Positions 26,232-36,943 of a DNA stretch of 64,000 nucleotides are shown here, piece by piece. Every line of letters starts with the position of its first letter. The stretch's first letter is position 1. Origin of the DNA: JACVRW01 sp963751105. Its GTDB lineage: Bacteria > Actinomycetota > Thermoleophilia > Solirubrobacterales > Thermoleophilaceae. The stretch lies in the NCBI GenBank assembly GCA_963751105.1, contig CAVVTG010000002.1, forward strand, positions 1,240,001 through 1,304,000. Direction: 5' to 3'. Position numbers and translations under genes: made by a program. The notes beneath the pieces were generated by a model. The model was given only the letters and a program-made list of their open reading frames with translations, made no database searches and had not been told where the DNA came from.

Positions 26232-27240
26232 CCGAGATGGCGGCCTCCACGTCGGCCAGCTCCACGACCTCGACCGCGGAGTGCATGTAGCGGAGCGGTA
26301 CGGAGAGGATGGCCGTGGGAATCCCCGCCCGGCTCAGGTGCACCGAGTCGGCGTCGGTGTGAGTGGCGCGGCCCGAGACCTCGGTGGTGATGGCGACCTC
26401 CTCGGCCTCGGCCGCCTCGTCGAGCAGGCGGTTGACCTTGGCGTTCACGATCGCGCCGCGGGTGAGCACCGGGCCGTCGCCGAGACCGTGCTCGCCCAGC
26501 TCGCCCGCCTCGACCCCGGGGGCGTCGGTGGCGTGGGTCACGTCGACCACGATGGCCACATCCGGGCGCAGGCCGTAGGCCATCGCCCCGGCTCCGTGAG
26601 CGCCGATCTCCTCCTGGACGGCGGCCACGGCGGCCATCGGCCCAGCTCCGCCGCCCGCGTCGGCCACCCGGCGCGCGCTCTCGAGGGCCACGAAGACCCC
26701 GAGCCGGTTGTCGAGCGCTCGTGAGGCCAGCCGGCCGTTCGGGAGCTCCACCGGCTCGGCCGCGATGACGATGGGATCGCCCTCGCGGACGAGCTCGCGC
26801 GCCTCGTCGGCGTCCTTGACGCCGATGTCCACGTGCAGATCCTTGAGCTGGACAGCCTTCTTTCGCTCCTCCTGTTCCAGCAGGTGGATCGGTTTTCGGC
26901 CCACCACGCCGGGGACCGGCCCGTCGGCGCTGAGCACCTCCACGCGCTGGCCGACGAGGACCTGCGGGTCCCAGCCGCCGGAGGAGACGACCTTGAGCAT
27001 GCCGTCCTTGCTCACGTGGCTGATGAGGACGGCGATCTCGTCGATGTGGCCCACCACGGCCACCAGCGGGCTGTCGCCGCGGCCGTCGACGCGCGCCACC
27101 GGAGTGCCCATCGCATCGACGCTGACGCTGTCGGCGAAGCCCTCGGCCGCTTCGCGCCAGACCGCGACCGGAGCCGCCTCCTGTCCGGGCGCGCCGGGGG
27201 TGCGCAGCAGGCGGTCGAGCAGCTCCGGAACGGCGCTCAC
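26176..27240 (-). CDS. M42 family metallo-aminopeptidase
   Basis: TET/PepA-type dinuclear metal peptidase of 354 residues. All expected ligands are seen: GHIDEIAVLI (His and the Asp two residues on), RALDNRLGVFVALE (bridging Asp), VQEEIGAHGA (Glu-Glu), VVDVTHATDAPG (Asp) and RYMHSAVEVVEL (C-terminal His). The family hydrolyses peptides in the cytosol and is often large and oligomeric; some members were once labelled endoglucanases. GTG 27240 overlaps the OsmC stop; a start further upstream lies inside osmC. Confidence 0.92.
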   Translation of the reverse strand: MSAVPELLDRLLRTPGAPGQEAAPVAVWREAAEGFADSVSVDAMGTPVARVDGRGDSPLVAVVGHIDEIAVLISHVSKDGMLKVVSSGGWDPQVLVGQRVEVLSADGPVPGVVGRKPIHLLEQEERKKAVQLKDLHVDIGVKDADEARELVREGDPIVIAAEPVELPNGRLASRALDNRLGVFVALESARRVADAGGGAGPMAAVAAVQEEIGAHGAGAMAYGLRPDVAIVVDVTHATDAPGVEAGELGEHGLGDGPVLTRGAIVNAKVNRLLDEAAEAEEVAITTEVSGRATHTDADSVHLSRAGIPTAILSVPLRYMHSAVEVVELADVEAAISVIAAFALRLEADTSFARW

Positions 27241-27704
27241 GCCCGCACCTCCGCTCGCTCGATGCTCGGCTCGATGCTCATCTCGCTGTTGAGGCTGTTG
27301 GCGATGAAGCACTCCTCGTGCGCCAGCTCCACGAGCTTGCGGACGCGCTCGTCGGTCGCCTCCGAGGCGATCACGATCCGGGGCCGGAGGGTGATCTCTG
27401 AGATACGGACCGGCTGCCGGTCGAGCGGCATCAGGCCCTCCGCGTCGTCGGAGTACTCGGTCACGTCGATCCTGGCCTTGGCCGCCAGGTGGAGGAACAT
27501 GAGCATCTGGCAGGACGAGGCGGCCATGACCACGAGCTGCTCGGGGTTGAGCTGGGCGGGGTCGCCCTTGGCCTCGCCCGTGGTCACGGTGAGCACCGGC
27601 TCGGCCGGCGGGGCGGTGACGCTGTGGGCGCGGTCGTAGTGCTCCCAGCCGGCTCCCGTGGAACCGCTCCAGCGAACCTGGGCTTCGTAGCGATGAATGG
27701 CCAT
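27237..27704 (-). CDS. OsmC family peroxiredoxin
   Basis: OsmC/Ohr-fold protein of 155 residues. Both catalytic cysteines are present, in MAASSCQMLMFLHLAA and in AHEECFIANSL, the spacing expected for thiol-dependent organic hydroperoxide reduction. It resembles the wider OsmC-like branch rather than Ohr itself. It is the first gene of a two-gene unit with the M42 peptidase, with a four-base GTGA overlap. Confidence 0.88.
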   Translation of the reverse strand: MAIHRYEAQVRWSGSTGAGWEHYDRAHSVTAPPAEPVLTVTTGEAKGDPAQLNPEQLVVMAASSCQMLMFLHLAAKARIDVTEYSDDAEGLMPLDRQPVRISEITLRPRIVIASEATDERVRKLVELAHEECFIANSLNSEMSIEPSIERAEVRA

Positions 27705-27736
27705 TCGGCTGAGTCTACGAACCGCCTCGAAACGGA

Positions 27737-27762
27737 AACGGCCCCGCTTTCGCGAGGCCGTT
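27737..27762. terminator. Hairpin between osmC and the membrane-protein gene
   Basis: AACGGCC (27737-27743) pairs with GGCCGTT (27756-27762), and CGC/GCG closes a TTTC-type loop with one C-A mismatch. It lies downstream of the leftward membrane-protein gene and just upstream of osmC, so it probably terminates the former. There is no clear T tract. Confidence 0.55.
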
Positions 27763-27810
27763 CCACTGAGGGAGGAGTGATGCTATGTGTGATGCGTCGT
27801 TGAGAGGAAG

Positions 27811-28173
27811 TTATTGAGCGGGGGTTGCGCTGTAGCGGGTGATCGAGGTGACCACGAGCGCCCCGACGCCCGCCACCGCGAACACGGTCAGAGCTTCGAG
27901 CTGGTCGGCCATGCCGAAGATCGCGGCCAGGATCAGAAGCCCGATCGCCAGGCCACGGTCGTACACCGCCTGAGCCGAGACCGGAAGGGTCCCGCGGCCT
28001 TCGGCCTCGGTGCCGGCCAGACCCAGCGCGATGGACAGCGCTCCCACCGTGGTGCCGGTGATGATCGCGGCGATGCCCAGCTGAAGCAGCACCGGCGCGG
28101 CGATCAAGCCGCTCCCGGCGACCATGAGCAGGCCGGCTCGGAAAGCGGGGGAGATGAGTCTCAACAGCGTCAT
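27811..28173 (-). CDS. Small hydrophobic membrane protein
   Basis: Protein of 120 residues with four hydrophobic segments: AGLLMVAGSGLIAAPVLL, IAAIITGTTVGALSIALGL, GLAIGLLILAAIFGMA and ALTVFAVAGVGALVVTS. A short polar loop (AEGRGTLPVSAQAVYDRG) connects the halves. I do not recognise a named family. It is divergent from tlyA, with 75 bases between the starts. Confidence 0.65.
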   Translation of the reverse strand: MTLLRLISPAFRAGLLMVAGSGLIAAPVLLQLGIAAIITGTTVGALSIALGLAGTEAEGRGTLPVSAQAVYDRGLAIGLLILAAIFGMADQLEALTVFAVAGVGALVVTSITRYSATPAQ

Positions 28174-28248
28174 CGACTTCGAGGTTACGCTCGGTAGGTC
28201 GCGCTTGTGTGATGTCGGTCACAGAGGCTCCAGGAGTAGATTGCACGC

Positions 28249-29037
28249 GTGCCGAAGCGGCGGCTTGACACTCTCCTGGCCGAGCGAGGACTGTTCGAGA
28301 CCCGCTCGCGCGCGGCCGCCGCGGTGATCGCCGGCGACGTGCGCGTGGCCGGCGAGCCGGCGCGCAAGCCGGGGCACATGGTGGCGGAGGACGCCGAGCT
28401 GGCGGTCACCGCGCAACCGCCGTTCGTCTCCCGCGGGGGCATCAAGCTGAGCAACGCGCTGGAGGCGTTCGGCGTCGATCCCGAGGGCCGCCTCGGCCTC
28501 GACGTCGGAGCGTCGACCGGAGGCTTCACCGACTGCCTGTTGCAGCGCGGGGCCGCCGCGGTGGTGGCGCTCGACGTGGCCTACGGAGAGCTCGACTGGC
28601 GCCTGCGCAACGACTCTCGGGTGACCGTGGTCGAGCGCTGCAACGCGCGCTCGCTGACCGCGGACGTCCTGCCCTACGCGCCTGATCTGATCGTGGCCGA
28701 CGTCTCCTTCATCTCGCTGGGCAAGGTGCTGCCCGCCGTGCTCGCCTGCGCCGCACAGCGCTTCGACTGCCTGGCGCTCGTCAAGCCGCAGTTCGAGGTC
28801 GGGCGCGATCGCGTGGGCAAGGGTGGGGTCGTGCGCTCGGCCGACGACCGCCGGGGCACGCTGGTGGCGGTGGGCGAGCAGGCCCGGTCGGAGCTCGGCG
28901 TGTCCGTGCTCGGGTTTGCCTCGTCGGGGCTGCCGGGTCCCGCGGGCAACCGCGAGAGCTTCGTGTGGCTGGCCGAGCCGGGCCGGGCCGGCGGGGTGGC
29001 CGACCTCGGCGAGGCGGCACGCAGGGCGGAGCCGTGA
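28249..29037 (+). CDS. tlyA: TlyA family rRNA 2'-O-methyltransferase
   Basis: 262 residues: an N-terminal S4 RNA-binding domain (PKRRLDTLLAERGLFETRSR) and a FtsJ-like SAM methyltransferase domain. The SAM site is GLDVGASTGGFTDCLLQRG, with LIVADVSFISL and LVKPQFEVGR carrying catalytic Asp and Lys. In mycobacteria TlyA methylates 16S and 23S rRNA and sets capreomycin sensitivity. Start GTG 28249. It overlaps nadK by four bases; tlyA-nadK-recN is a conserved actinobacterial order. Confidence 0.93.
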   Translation: MPKRRLDTLLAERGLFETRSRAAAAVIAGDVRVAGEPARKPGHMVAEDAELAVTAQPPFVSRGGIKLSNALEAFGVDPEGRLGLDVGASTGGFTDCLLQRGAAAVVALDVAYGELDWRLRNDSRVTVVERCNARSLTADVLPYAPDLIVADVSFISLGKVLPAVLACAAQRFDCLALVKPQFEVGRDRVGKGGVVRSADDRRGTLVAVGEQARSELGVSVLGFASSGLPGPAGNRESFVWLAEPGRAGGVADLGEAARRAEP

Positions 29038-29894
29038 GCGCGGCCCCGACCGCGATCGCCGTCTACAGCCACCAGCGCGTGGACGAGACCGGCGCCGCTC
29101 TGCGCCGGGTGATCGAGCTGGCGGGTGCGGCGGGCGTGGAGGTCGTGCTGAGCCCGGATGAGGCCGAGAAGCACGGGCTCGGAGTCGCGGAGGGCGCCAT
29201 CGTCGCCGAGGACCCGGCCGCCAACGCCGACCTCGCGCTCGTGCTCGGCGGCGACGGCACGATCCTCTCGGTGCTGCGTCGCTTCGCCGGCACCGGCGTG
29301 CCGGTGTTCGCCGTCAACTTCGGAGCGATCGGGTTCCTGGCCACCGTCGAGCCCCCGGACATCGAGGAGGGCATGCCGCGCGCGCTGGCGGGCGAGTTCG
29401 ACGTGATGCCCCTGCCGGGGCTGCTCGCCGAGACGCCCGAGGGAGACCGGCTGGCGGTCAACGACGTCTCGTTTCACCGCCGCCCCGACGGCCGGGTGGC
29501 CGAGCTCGCCTACTCGGTGGAGGGCGAGCAGCTCGGCGCGGTGCGCTGCGACGGTCTGGTGGTCTCCACTCCGGCCGGCTCGACCGGCTACAACCTGGCC
29601 AACGGCGGACCCGTTCTGGCCTGGGGAGTGGAGGGCTTCGTGGTCTCGTTCATCGCGCCGCACACCCTCACCGCCCGCTCGCTCGTGGTGGCGCCGGGCG
29701 ACACGCTCTCGGTCACCAACCGCTCGACGCAGGACGAGGTCGACCTGACCACCGACGGGCGCTCGGTCTGGACGCTCGAGCCCGAGGGGACCATCAGGGT
29801 CCGCTTCGAGGAGGACCGCGTGCGGCTGGCCCAGGCGCCGGGCGCGAGCTTCTACCACCGTCTGCGCGACAAGTTCGGGCGTCTCGCCTCCTGA
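29034..29894 (+). CDS. nadK: NAD kinase
   Basis: Phosphorylates NAD to NADP, 286 residues. The GGDGT motif appears as LVLGGDGTILSVLRRF; the second conserved segment is VNDVSFHR, and STPAGSTGYNLANGG is the third. GTG 29034 overlaps the tlyA stop (GTGA). The in-frame ORF upstream lies within tlyA and is not used. It is followed by recN after about 90 bases. Confidence 0.95.
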   Translation: MSAAPTAIAVYSHQRVDETGAALRRVIELAGAAGVEVVLSPDEAEKHGLGVAEGAIVAEDPAANADLALVLGGDGTILSVLRRFAGTGVPVFAVNFGAIGFLATVEPPDIEEGMPRALAGEFDVMPLPGLLAETPEGDRLAVNDVSFHRRPDGRVAELAYSVEGEQLGAVRCDGLVVSTPAGSTGYNLANGGPVLAWGVEGFVVSFIAPHTLTARSLVVAPGDTLSVTNRSTQDEVDLTTDGRSVWTLEPEGTIRVRFEEDRVRLAQAPGASFYHRLRDKFGRLAS

Positions 29895-29983
29895 GAACCG
29901 ACGGTTGTGTGACAAGCCCGCAAACTCCGGGCTCGCGGAGGCCAAATCGCGCCCGCTCCGTCGGCCCGCGCTGGTACACCTGC

Positions 29984-31664
29984 GTGGTGCTTCTCGAGCT
30001 GCGCATAGAGAACCTCCTCCTGATCGAGCGGGCGGAACTGCGCCCGGGCGCCGGCCTCACTGCGATCACGGGCGAGACGGGCGCCGGCAAGACCGTCCTG
30101 GCCCACGCGCTCGACCTCCTGCTCGGGGGCAAGCCGCGCGCGGGGATCGTTCGCCCGGGGGCGCGTGACGCCTACGTCGAGGGCGCGTTCGAGTTGCCGC
30201 CCTCGCTGCTGGACGAGCCCGAGCTGCGTCCGCTGGCCGAGCTCGTCGGCGAGGACATCGAGGAGCTGGTCCTGGCCCGGCGGGTCGGGTCCAACGGGCG
30301 CACTCGCGCCTTCGTCCAGGGCCGCTCGGCCACCGCGGGGGACCTCGCCGCCCTGGGCCGCCGGCTGGTGGCGTTCTTCGGCCAGCACGAGCACCGCAGG
30401 CTCACCCTCGCCTCGGCTCAGCTCGATCTGCTCGACGCCTTCTGCGGGGCCGAGCACCTGGCGCAGCGCGAACAGCTGGCTGTCGCATACACGCGGGTGC
30501 GCGAGATCGAGCGAGAGCTCGCCGAGCTGCGAGAGCTGGCGGGCACGCGCGACCGCGACCTCGATCTCCTCACCTTCGAGATCGACGAGATCGACGCCCT
30601 GGATCCCGGCGATGCGGAGAAGCGGGAGCTTCTGACCGAGCGTGAGCGGATCCGCCGCCTCGACGCGCTGCTGGCCGCCGCCGGAGGCGGGGCGGAGGCG
30701 ATCGCGCCCGCGGCGGGCGAGGGTGGCGTCTCGGAGCTTCTGGCCGGGGTCGAGCGCCTGACCGGGGCGGTCGACGGGGTCGACCCGGAGCTCGACGGGC
30801 TGGCCCGGCGCCTGGCCGCCCTGCGCATCGAGGCCGACGATCTCGGCGCCGAGCTGCGCCGGTATGCCGAATCGCTCGAGGCGGACCCGGGCCGGTTGCA
30901 GGAGGTCGAGGAGCGGCTCGAGGCCTACGACCGGCTTGAACGCAAGCACGGAGGGAGCGTGGCCGCGGTGCTCGCACACGCCGCTCACTGCCGCGAGGAG
31001 CGGGGCCGGCTCGAGCAGGCCGAGGTCGCCACCGAGCGGGCACGAGGCCGAGCTGGCCGGCGCGCTGGCCGAGCGGGACCGATTGGCCGGGTCGCTCGGC
31101 GCGAAGCGGGGCAAGGCGGCGCCGAAGCTGGCCAAACGGGTACGGGCCGAGCTGGCCGCTCTGGCCATGGAGGGCGCGGACTTCGAGGTGCGTCTCGAGC
31201 CGCGTGAGGAGATCGGCCCGGCCGGGGCCGAGCGGGTCGAGCTCATGCTGGCGCCCAACCCGGGGGTCGCGGCCGCGCCCATCCGCGACGCCGCGTCAGG
31301 AGGCGAGCTGTCGCGGGTGATGCTCGCGCTCATGACGGTGGCGGGCACCGGGGAGTCGCGCACGGTCGTGTTCGACGAGGTCGACGCCGGCGTGGGCGGC
31401 CAGACCGCCCGGGCCGTCGGCGAGCGGCTGCGGTCGCTCTCGGAAGGGCGTCAGGTGCTGTGCATCACCCATCTGCCCCAGATCGCCGCGCTCGCGGGCA
31501 CGCACTTCAGGATCGAGAAGTCGGCCGATGGCCGCACGGCGCTCACCACTGTGGAGGCCCTCGACGGCGACGGCGTGGTCCAGGAACTGGTGCGAATGCT
31601 CGGGGCCGATTCGTCCGACGGCGCCGCGCGCCGTCACGCCGAGGAACTGCTGGCGGCGGCATGA
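29984..31664 (+). pseudogene. recN: DNA repair protein RecN, interrupted by a +1 frameshift
   Basis: SMC-like ATPase for double-strand break repair. The N-terminal half carries Walker A TGETGAGKTVLAHALDLLL and QHEHRRLTLASAQLDLLD; the C-terminal half carries the signature DAASGGELSRVMLAL, Walker B VVFDEVDAGVGGQTA and the CITHLPQIAALA motif. The two halves are in different frames. Removing one G from the run at 31038-31040 joins them smoothly (ATERHEAELAGAL), giving a full-length protein of about 559 residues. Either the gene is broken or one base is miscalled; everything else looks under selection. Start GTG 29984 or 29987. No LexA box was found upstream. Confidence 0.88.
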
Positions 31665-31711
31665 GCCCGGCGCCGCCGCGCGGACAAGTAGACTGGGATC
31701 CCCAGAGATTG

Positions 31712-33379
<1,668 letters not shown>

Positions 33380-33397
33380 GCGGCGGCGATAGGAAAA

Positions 33398-33410
33398 CCG
33401 GGCTACCCGG
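33398..33410 (+). terminator. Short hairpin after pyrG
   Basis: CCGGG-CTA-CCCGG, a five-pair GC stem 18 bases past the pyrG stop and just before the ribosome site ACAGGAGG of the collagen-like gene. It lacks a T tract, so termination strength is doubtful. Confidence 0.4.
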
Positions 33411-33425
33411 CGAACAGGAGGCTCC

Positions 33426-34214
33426 ATGGGGGCTTCTCGCGGCAGCCGGATGCTGGGCTCGATCAGGGCGCGACTGACGTTCGCCAACGTGATGGCCTCG
33501 GTCGCGGTGTTCATCGCCCTGGGGGGCGCCTCCTACGCGGCGGTCTCGCTGCCGAGGAACAGCGTGGGCTCGAAGCAGGTGCGGGCCCACTCCATCAGGC
33601 AGGGCGACCTGGCGGCCGGCAGCGTAGGCACGCAACAGCTGCGCAGGCGCTCGGTCACCGCGCCGAAGCTGGCCAACAAAGGTGTGACCAAGCGCTCCCT
33701 GTCGTCATGGATCCGCGGGCAGCTCAGGCGCCGCTCCGCGGCGGGACCGCCCGGGCCGGCGGGCCCTGCCGGGCCACGCGGTCCGGGCGCGATCGCGGCT
33801 CGCTACTCGGCGACGGCCTCCGCCACTCCGGCCCCCAGGACCGTGATCGACACCGGGGGCTTCACCATTCGCGGCAGCTGCAACGTCACTCCCGCCGGCA
33901 CGCTCTTCAACCTCACCCTGCGCTCCGCTCAGGGAGCCACCGTCTACCAGACGATCGCGATCGATCAAGGGCCGGGTGATCCACCGGGTCAGGAAGTGGC
34001 CCAGACCTTCAATCAGCAGATCGCGCTGACGGCCGGGACCACCCTCGACCCGGGCGGGCCCGAGGCCGCAGACGGCTACCTCCGCATAGGCGTGCAGGGC
34101 CTATACGCGAGCGCCGGCACCACCCTCGACTACCACCTCATGGTGACCGTGACCGACCCATCCGGCCCCGGCGCCGGGAGCTGCTCGGCGAACGGTGTGG
34201 TCGTGCCCACCTGA
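33426..34214 (+). CDS. Exported collagen-like repeat protein
   Basis: 262 residues. The N-terminal part (RLTFANVMASVAVFIALGG, then ASYAAVSLPRNSVGSKQ) is a hydrophobic export or anchor segment of a type I associate with Thermoleophilia. Residues 45-105 are basic with repeating NSVGSKQVRAHSI-, SVGTQQLRRRSV- and NKGVTKRSL-type units. Then comes a short Gly-X-Y tract (PPGPAGPAGPRGPGA, about 107-121) and a C-terminal beta-rich domain with two Cys (RGSCNVTPAG and GAGSCSANG). Start ATG 33426 with ACAGGAGG upstream. Probably surface-exposed; no enzyme motif. Confidence 0.78.
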   Translation: MGASRGSRMLGSIRARLTFANVMASVAVFIALGGASYAAVSLPRNSVGSKQVRAHSIRQGDLAAGSVGTQQLRRRSVTAPKLANKGVTKRSLSSWIRGQLRRRSAAGPPGPAGPAGPRGPGAIAARYSATASATPAPRTVIDTGGFTIRGSCNVTPAGTLFNLTLRSAQGATVYQTIAIDQGPGDPPGQEVAQTFNQQIALTAGTTLDPGGPEAADGYLRIGVQGLYASAGTTLDYHLMVTVTDPSGPGAGSCSANGVVVPT

Positions 34215-34229
34215 GCCGGGCCGGGTAGC

Positions 34230-35381
34230 GTGTCGGCCGTGTCCGAGCGGTCGTCTTCCGGAGAGCGCGAGCAGCTGGTGGCGGACTTCATCCGCCTGTG
34301 CGAGATCGAGAGCCCGTCGGGACGGGAGCGCGCGATGGCGGACGCGGTCGCCGCCGACCTGAAAGGCCTCGGCCTGGATCCGGAGGAGGACGACAGCGCC
34401 GCCGAGACCGGCTCGGACGCCGGCAACGTCCTCGGCCGCATCCCGGGGCCGGACGGCTCGCCCACGATTCTGTTGTGCGCCCACATCGACACCGTGCCCC
34501 TGGCCGCACCGGTCGAAGTGTCGAGCGAGGACGGCCTGCTGACTAACCGCAACGAGGCGATCCTCGGCGCCGACAACAAGGCCGCGGTGGCCACCATCTT
34601 GGGCGTCGCCCGGCGGCTGGCCGGCCAGCCGCCGCCAGTGGGGCTCGAGCTGCTGTTCACCACCTCCGAGGAGCGCGCCCTGCGCGGCGCCAAGGCCTTC
34701 GACCGCGGCCGGCTCAAAGCCCAGTTCGGCTTCGTGTTCGACCACGCCTCGCCGGTGGGCGAGATCGTGGTCGCCTCGCCCACCTACTATCGCCTGGCCG
34801 CTGCCTTCCGCGGGCAGGCCGCCCACGCGGGCATACGACCCGAGGCCGGAGCCAACGCCATCGCCGCCGCGGCGGCGGCAGTGGCGAAGATGCGCCTCGG
34901 ACGACTGGATCCGGAGACCACCGCCAACGCCGGGCGCATCGAGGGCGGCACGGCGGCCAACGTGGTGGCCGAGCGCTGCTCGGTCGAGCTCGAGGCGCGC
35001 AGCCTCGACGACGGCCGGGCCGGTGAGGTGATCGCGGAGATGGTCGACGCCTGCACGGAGGCGGCCAGCGACGGGCACTGCGACGTGGAGACCTCGGTGG
35101 AGCGGCTGTTCCAGGGCTACCGGCTGACCCGCACCGCACCGGCGGTCGAGGCGGCGGCCAGCGCACTCGAGGCCCAGGGGATCGAGCCCACCTACATCGC
35201 CACCGGCGGAGGCAGCGACGCCAACGCGCTGATCGCCGCCGGGCTGCCGGTGGTCAACCTGGCCAACGGGACCGAACGCAACCATCAGCCCAACGAGTCG
35301 GTCACCGTCGAGGCACTGGAAACGATGCTCGACGTGACGCTCGAGCTCGTCCGGACGGCGGCGAGGCTGCCCGGGCCATGA
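34230..35381 (+). CDS. M20 family peptidase, PepT-like
   Basis: Dizinc peptidase of 383 residues. Ligands in order: LLCAHIDTVPLA (His, Asp), LGADNKAAVATIL (bridging Asp), FTTSEERALRGA (catalytic Glu and ligand Glu), FVFDHASPVGE (Asp) and GTERNHQPNESV (final His). The lid domain covers about 175-290. The closest pattern is tripeptidase T and related aminoacylases. Starts GTG 34230 or GTG 34239. Its stop overlaps the Nudix ATG. It is inserted between pyrG and nudix relative to the usual order. Confidence 0.88.
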   Translation: MSAVSERSSSGEREQLVADFIRLCEIESPSGRERAMADAVAADLKGLGLDPEEDDSAAETGSDAGNVLGRIPGPDGSPTILLCAHIDTVPLAAPVEVSSEDGLLTNRNEAILGADNKAAVATILGVARRLAGQPPPVGLELLFTTSEERALRGAKAFDRGRLKAQFGFVFDHASPVGEIVVASPTYYRLAAAFRGQAAHAGIRPEAGANAIAAAAAAVAKMRLGRLDPETTANAGRIEGGTAANVVAERCSVELEARSLDDGRAGEVIAEMVDACTEAASDGHCDVETSVERLFQGYRLTRTAPAVEAAASALEAQGIEPTYIATGGGSDANALIAAGLPVVNLANGTERNHQPNESVTVEALETMLDVTLELVRTAARLPGP

Positions 35382-35902
35382 GCTTCGAGCGCATCGGCTC
35401 CGAGACGGCCTGGGAGGGCCGGATCGCCAAGGTCCGGGTGGACCGGTTCCGCTACGACGACGGCGGGGAGTCGGAGCGGGAGATCGTCGAGCACCCCGGA
35501 TCGGTGGCGATCCTCGCCCACGACGGCGAGCACCTGTTCATGGTCCGCCAGCCGCGCGAGGCCGTGGACGACCCCGCCCTGCTCGAACTCCCCGCGGGAA
35601 AGCTGGACGAGGAGGGGGAGAGCCCGCTGGACACCGCGGTGCGCGAGCTGGCGGAGGAGATCGGGAAGGCCGCCGATCGCTGGCAGCACCTCACGAGCTT
35701 CTACCTCTCACCGGGCTTCGCCGACGAGGAGTGCCACCTGTTCCTCGCCACCGCCCTGCGCGACGAGAGCGCCGAGACGGACGAGAACGAGCGCATCGAG
35801 GTGGTGGCGCTGCCGCTGGACGAGCTCGACCGCGCGGTGGCGGAGTGCCGCGACGCCAAGACGCTCGTGGGGCTTCTGTGGCTCCAGGCCGAGCGCCGCT
35901 GA
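35378..35902 (+). CDS. Nudix hydrolase, ADP-ribose pyrophosphatase type
   Basis: 174 residues. The Nudix box is complete: GKLDEEGESPLDTAVRELAEEIG. The preceding LLELPAG and following FYLSPGFADEECHLFLA match the ADP-ribose pyrophosphatase subgroup, with the SPGF loop. Position between pyrG and xerD is as in Mycobacterium. It starts on an ATGA overlap with the M20 gene. Confidence 0.9.
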   Translation: MSFERIGSETAWEGRIAKVRVDRFRYDDGGESEREIVEHPGSVAILAHDGEHLFMVRQPREAVDDPALLELPAGKLDEEGESPLDTAVRELAEEIGKAADRWQHLTSFYLSPGFADEECHLFLATALRDESAETDENERIEVVALPLDELDRAVAECRDAKTLVGLLWLQAERR

Positions 35903-35954
35903 CGCCCACGTTGCAGGTCAAGGGATGACGTAACCGCGGCCGAAACCTCTCCTG

Positions 35955-36899
35955 ATGGCCACCGTGGAGAGTGCACCCGCCGAGCGCCGATTCGAGCACC
36001 TGCTGCTCGACTTCCTCTCCTACCTGGAGTTCGAGCGCGGCCTGTCGCGCAACACGCTCGAGGCCTACCGTGGCGACCTCCTGCAGTTCGGGCGCCACCT
36101 CGAGGAGCGAGGCCTGACCGTGCTCGAGGCGGGACCCGGAGACGTGGCCGACTTCCTCGAGAGCCTGGCCCGCGGCGGCGAGAACCGGCCGCCGTCCTCG
36201 CCGGCCACGATCCATCGCAAGGCAGCCTGCCTGCGCTCCTTCTACCGCCACCTTCGCCGCGACGGCCTGCTGGAGACCGACCCGACGGCCACGCTCAGCT
36301 CGCCGCGGCGTCAGCGCAAGCTGCCGCACGTCCTGACCCGCGGCGACGTGGAGCGCCTCCTGTCGCAGCCGAAGGGCACCGAGCCGGCGGCGCTGCGCGA
36401 CCGTGCGCTGCTCGAGGTCATGTACGCCTCTGGCCTCAGGGCCTCCGAGGCGATCGGGCTGGAGCTGTCCGACGTCGACCTCGAAGAGCAGGTGCTGCTC
36501 GCACGGGGCAAGGGATCAAAGGAGCGTCTGGTGCCGGTCGGGCAGGCCGCGGTGGGTGCTCTGGCCGTCTACCTCCAGCGCGGCCGGCCGGCGCTCGTCA
36601 AGGCGCTGCCCGAGACGCACCTGTTCGTGAACTTCCGCGGCGGGCAGCTCACGCGCCAGGGCCTGTACAAGATCGTGCGCCGGCACGCCACCAGCGCCGG
36701 GCTGGCGGACCGCATGAGCCCGCACACGCTGCGGCACAGCTTCGCGACCCACCTGCTCGCCGGCGGCTGCGACCTGCGAGCGGTCCAGGAGATGCTGGGC
36801 CACGCCGACGTGGCCACCACCCAGCTCTACACCCACCTCTCGAGCGAGCGCCTGAAGGACGTGTACTTCAAGGCCCACCCCCGGGCCACGGTCGGCTGA
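35955..36899 (+). CDS. xerD: Site-specific tyrosine recombinase XerD
   Basis: Chromosome dimer resolution recombinase, 314 residues. The N-terminal core-binding domain (FLSYLEFERGLSRNTLEAYRG) is followed by the catalytic domain with Arg in ASGLRASEAIGL, Lys in RGKGSKERLVP, His-x-x-Arg in SPHTLRHSFATHLL, His in LGHADVATTQLYTH and the nucleophilic Tyr in that same stretch. Length and position downstream of nudix identify it as the housekeeping XerD rather than an element integrase. Confidence 0.93.
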   Translation: MATVESAPAERRFEHLLLDFLSYLEFERGLSRNTLEAYRGDLLQFGRHLEERGLTVLEAGPGDVADFLESLARGGENRPPSSPATIHRKAACLRSFYRHLRRDGLLETDPTATLSSPRRQRKLPHVLTRGDVERLLSQPKGTEPAALRDRALLEVMYASGLRASEAIGLELSDVDLEEQVLLARGKGSKERLVPVGQAAVGALAVYLQRGRPALVKALPETHLFVNFRGGQLTRQGLYKIVRRHATSAGLADRMSPHTLRHSFATHLLAGGCDLRAVQEMLGHADVATTQLYTHLSSERLKDVYFKAHPRATVG

Positions 36900-36943
36900 G
36901 CGGGCGCCCGGGGCGCCTGCTCGGCGCCTGCTAGAACCGGGTT

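Noticed and set aside
29895..29983. GAACCGACGGTT upstream of recN as a LexA box
   Set aside because: The right arm is GGTT rather than GTTC and the outer bases do not fit; too weak to call.
35955..36899. The tyrosine recombinase as an integrase of a mobile element
   Set aside because: Length, sequence style and position after pyrG-nudix fit housekeeping XerD, and no attachment sites were seen around it.
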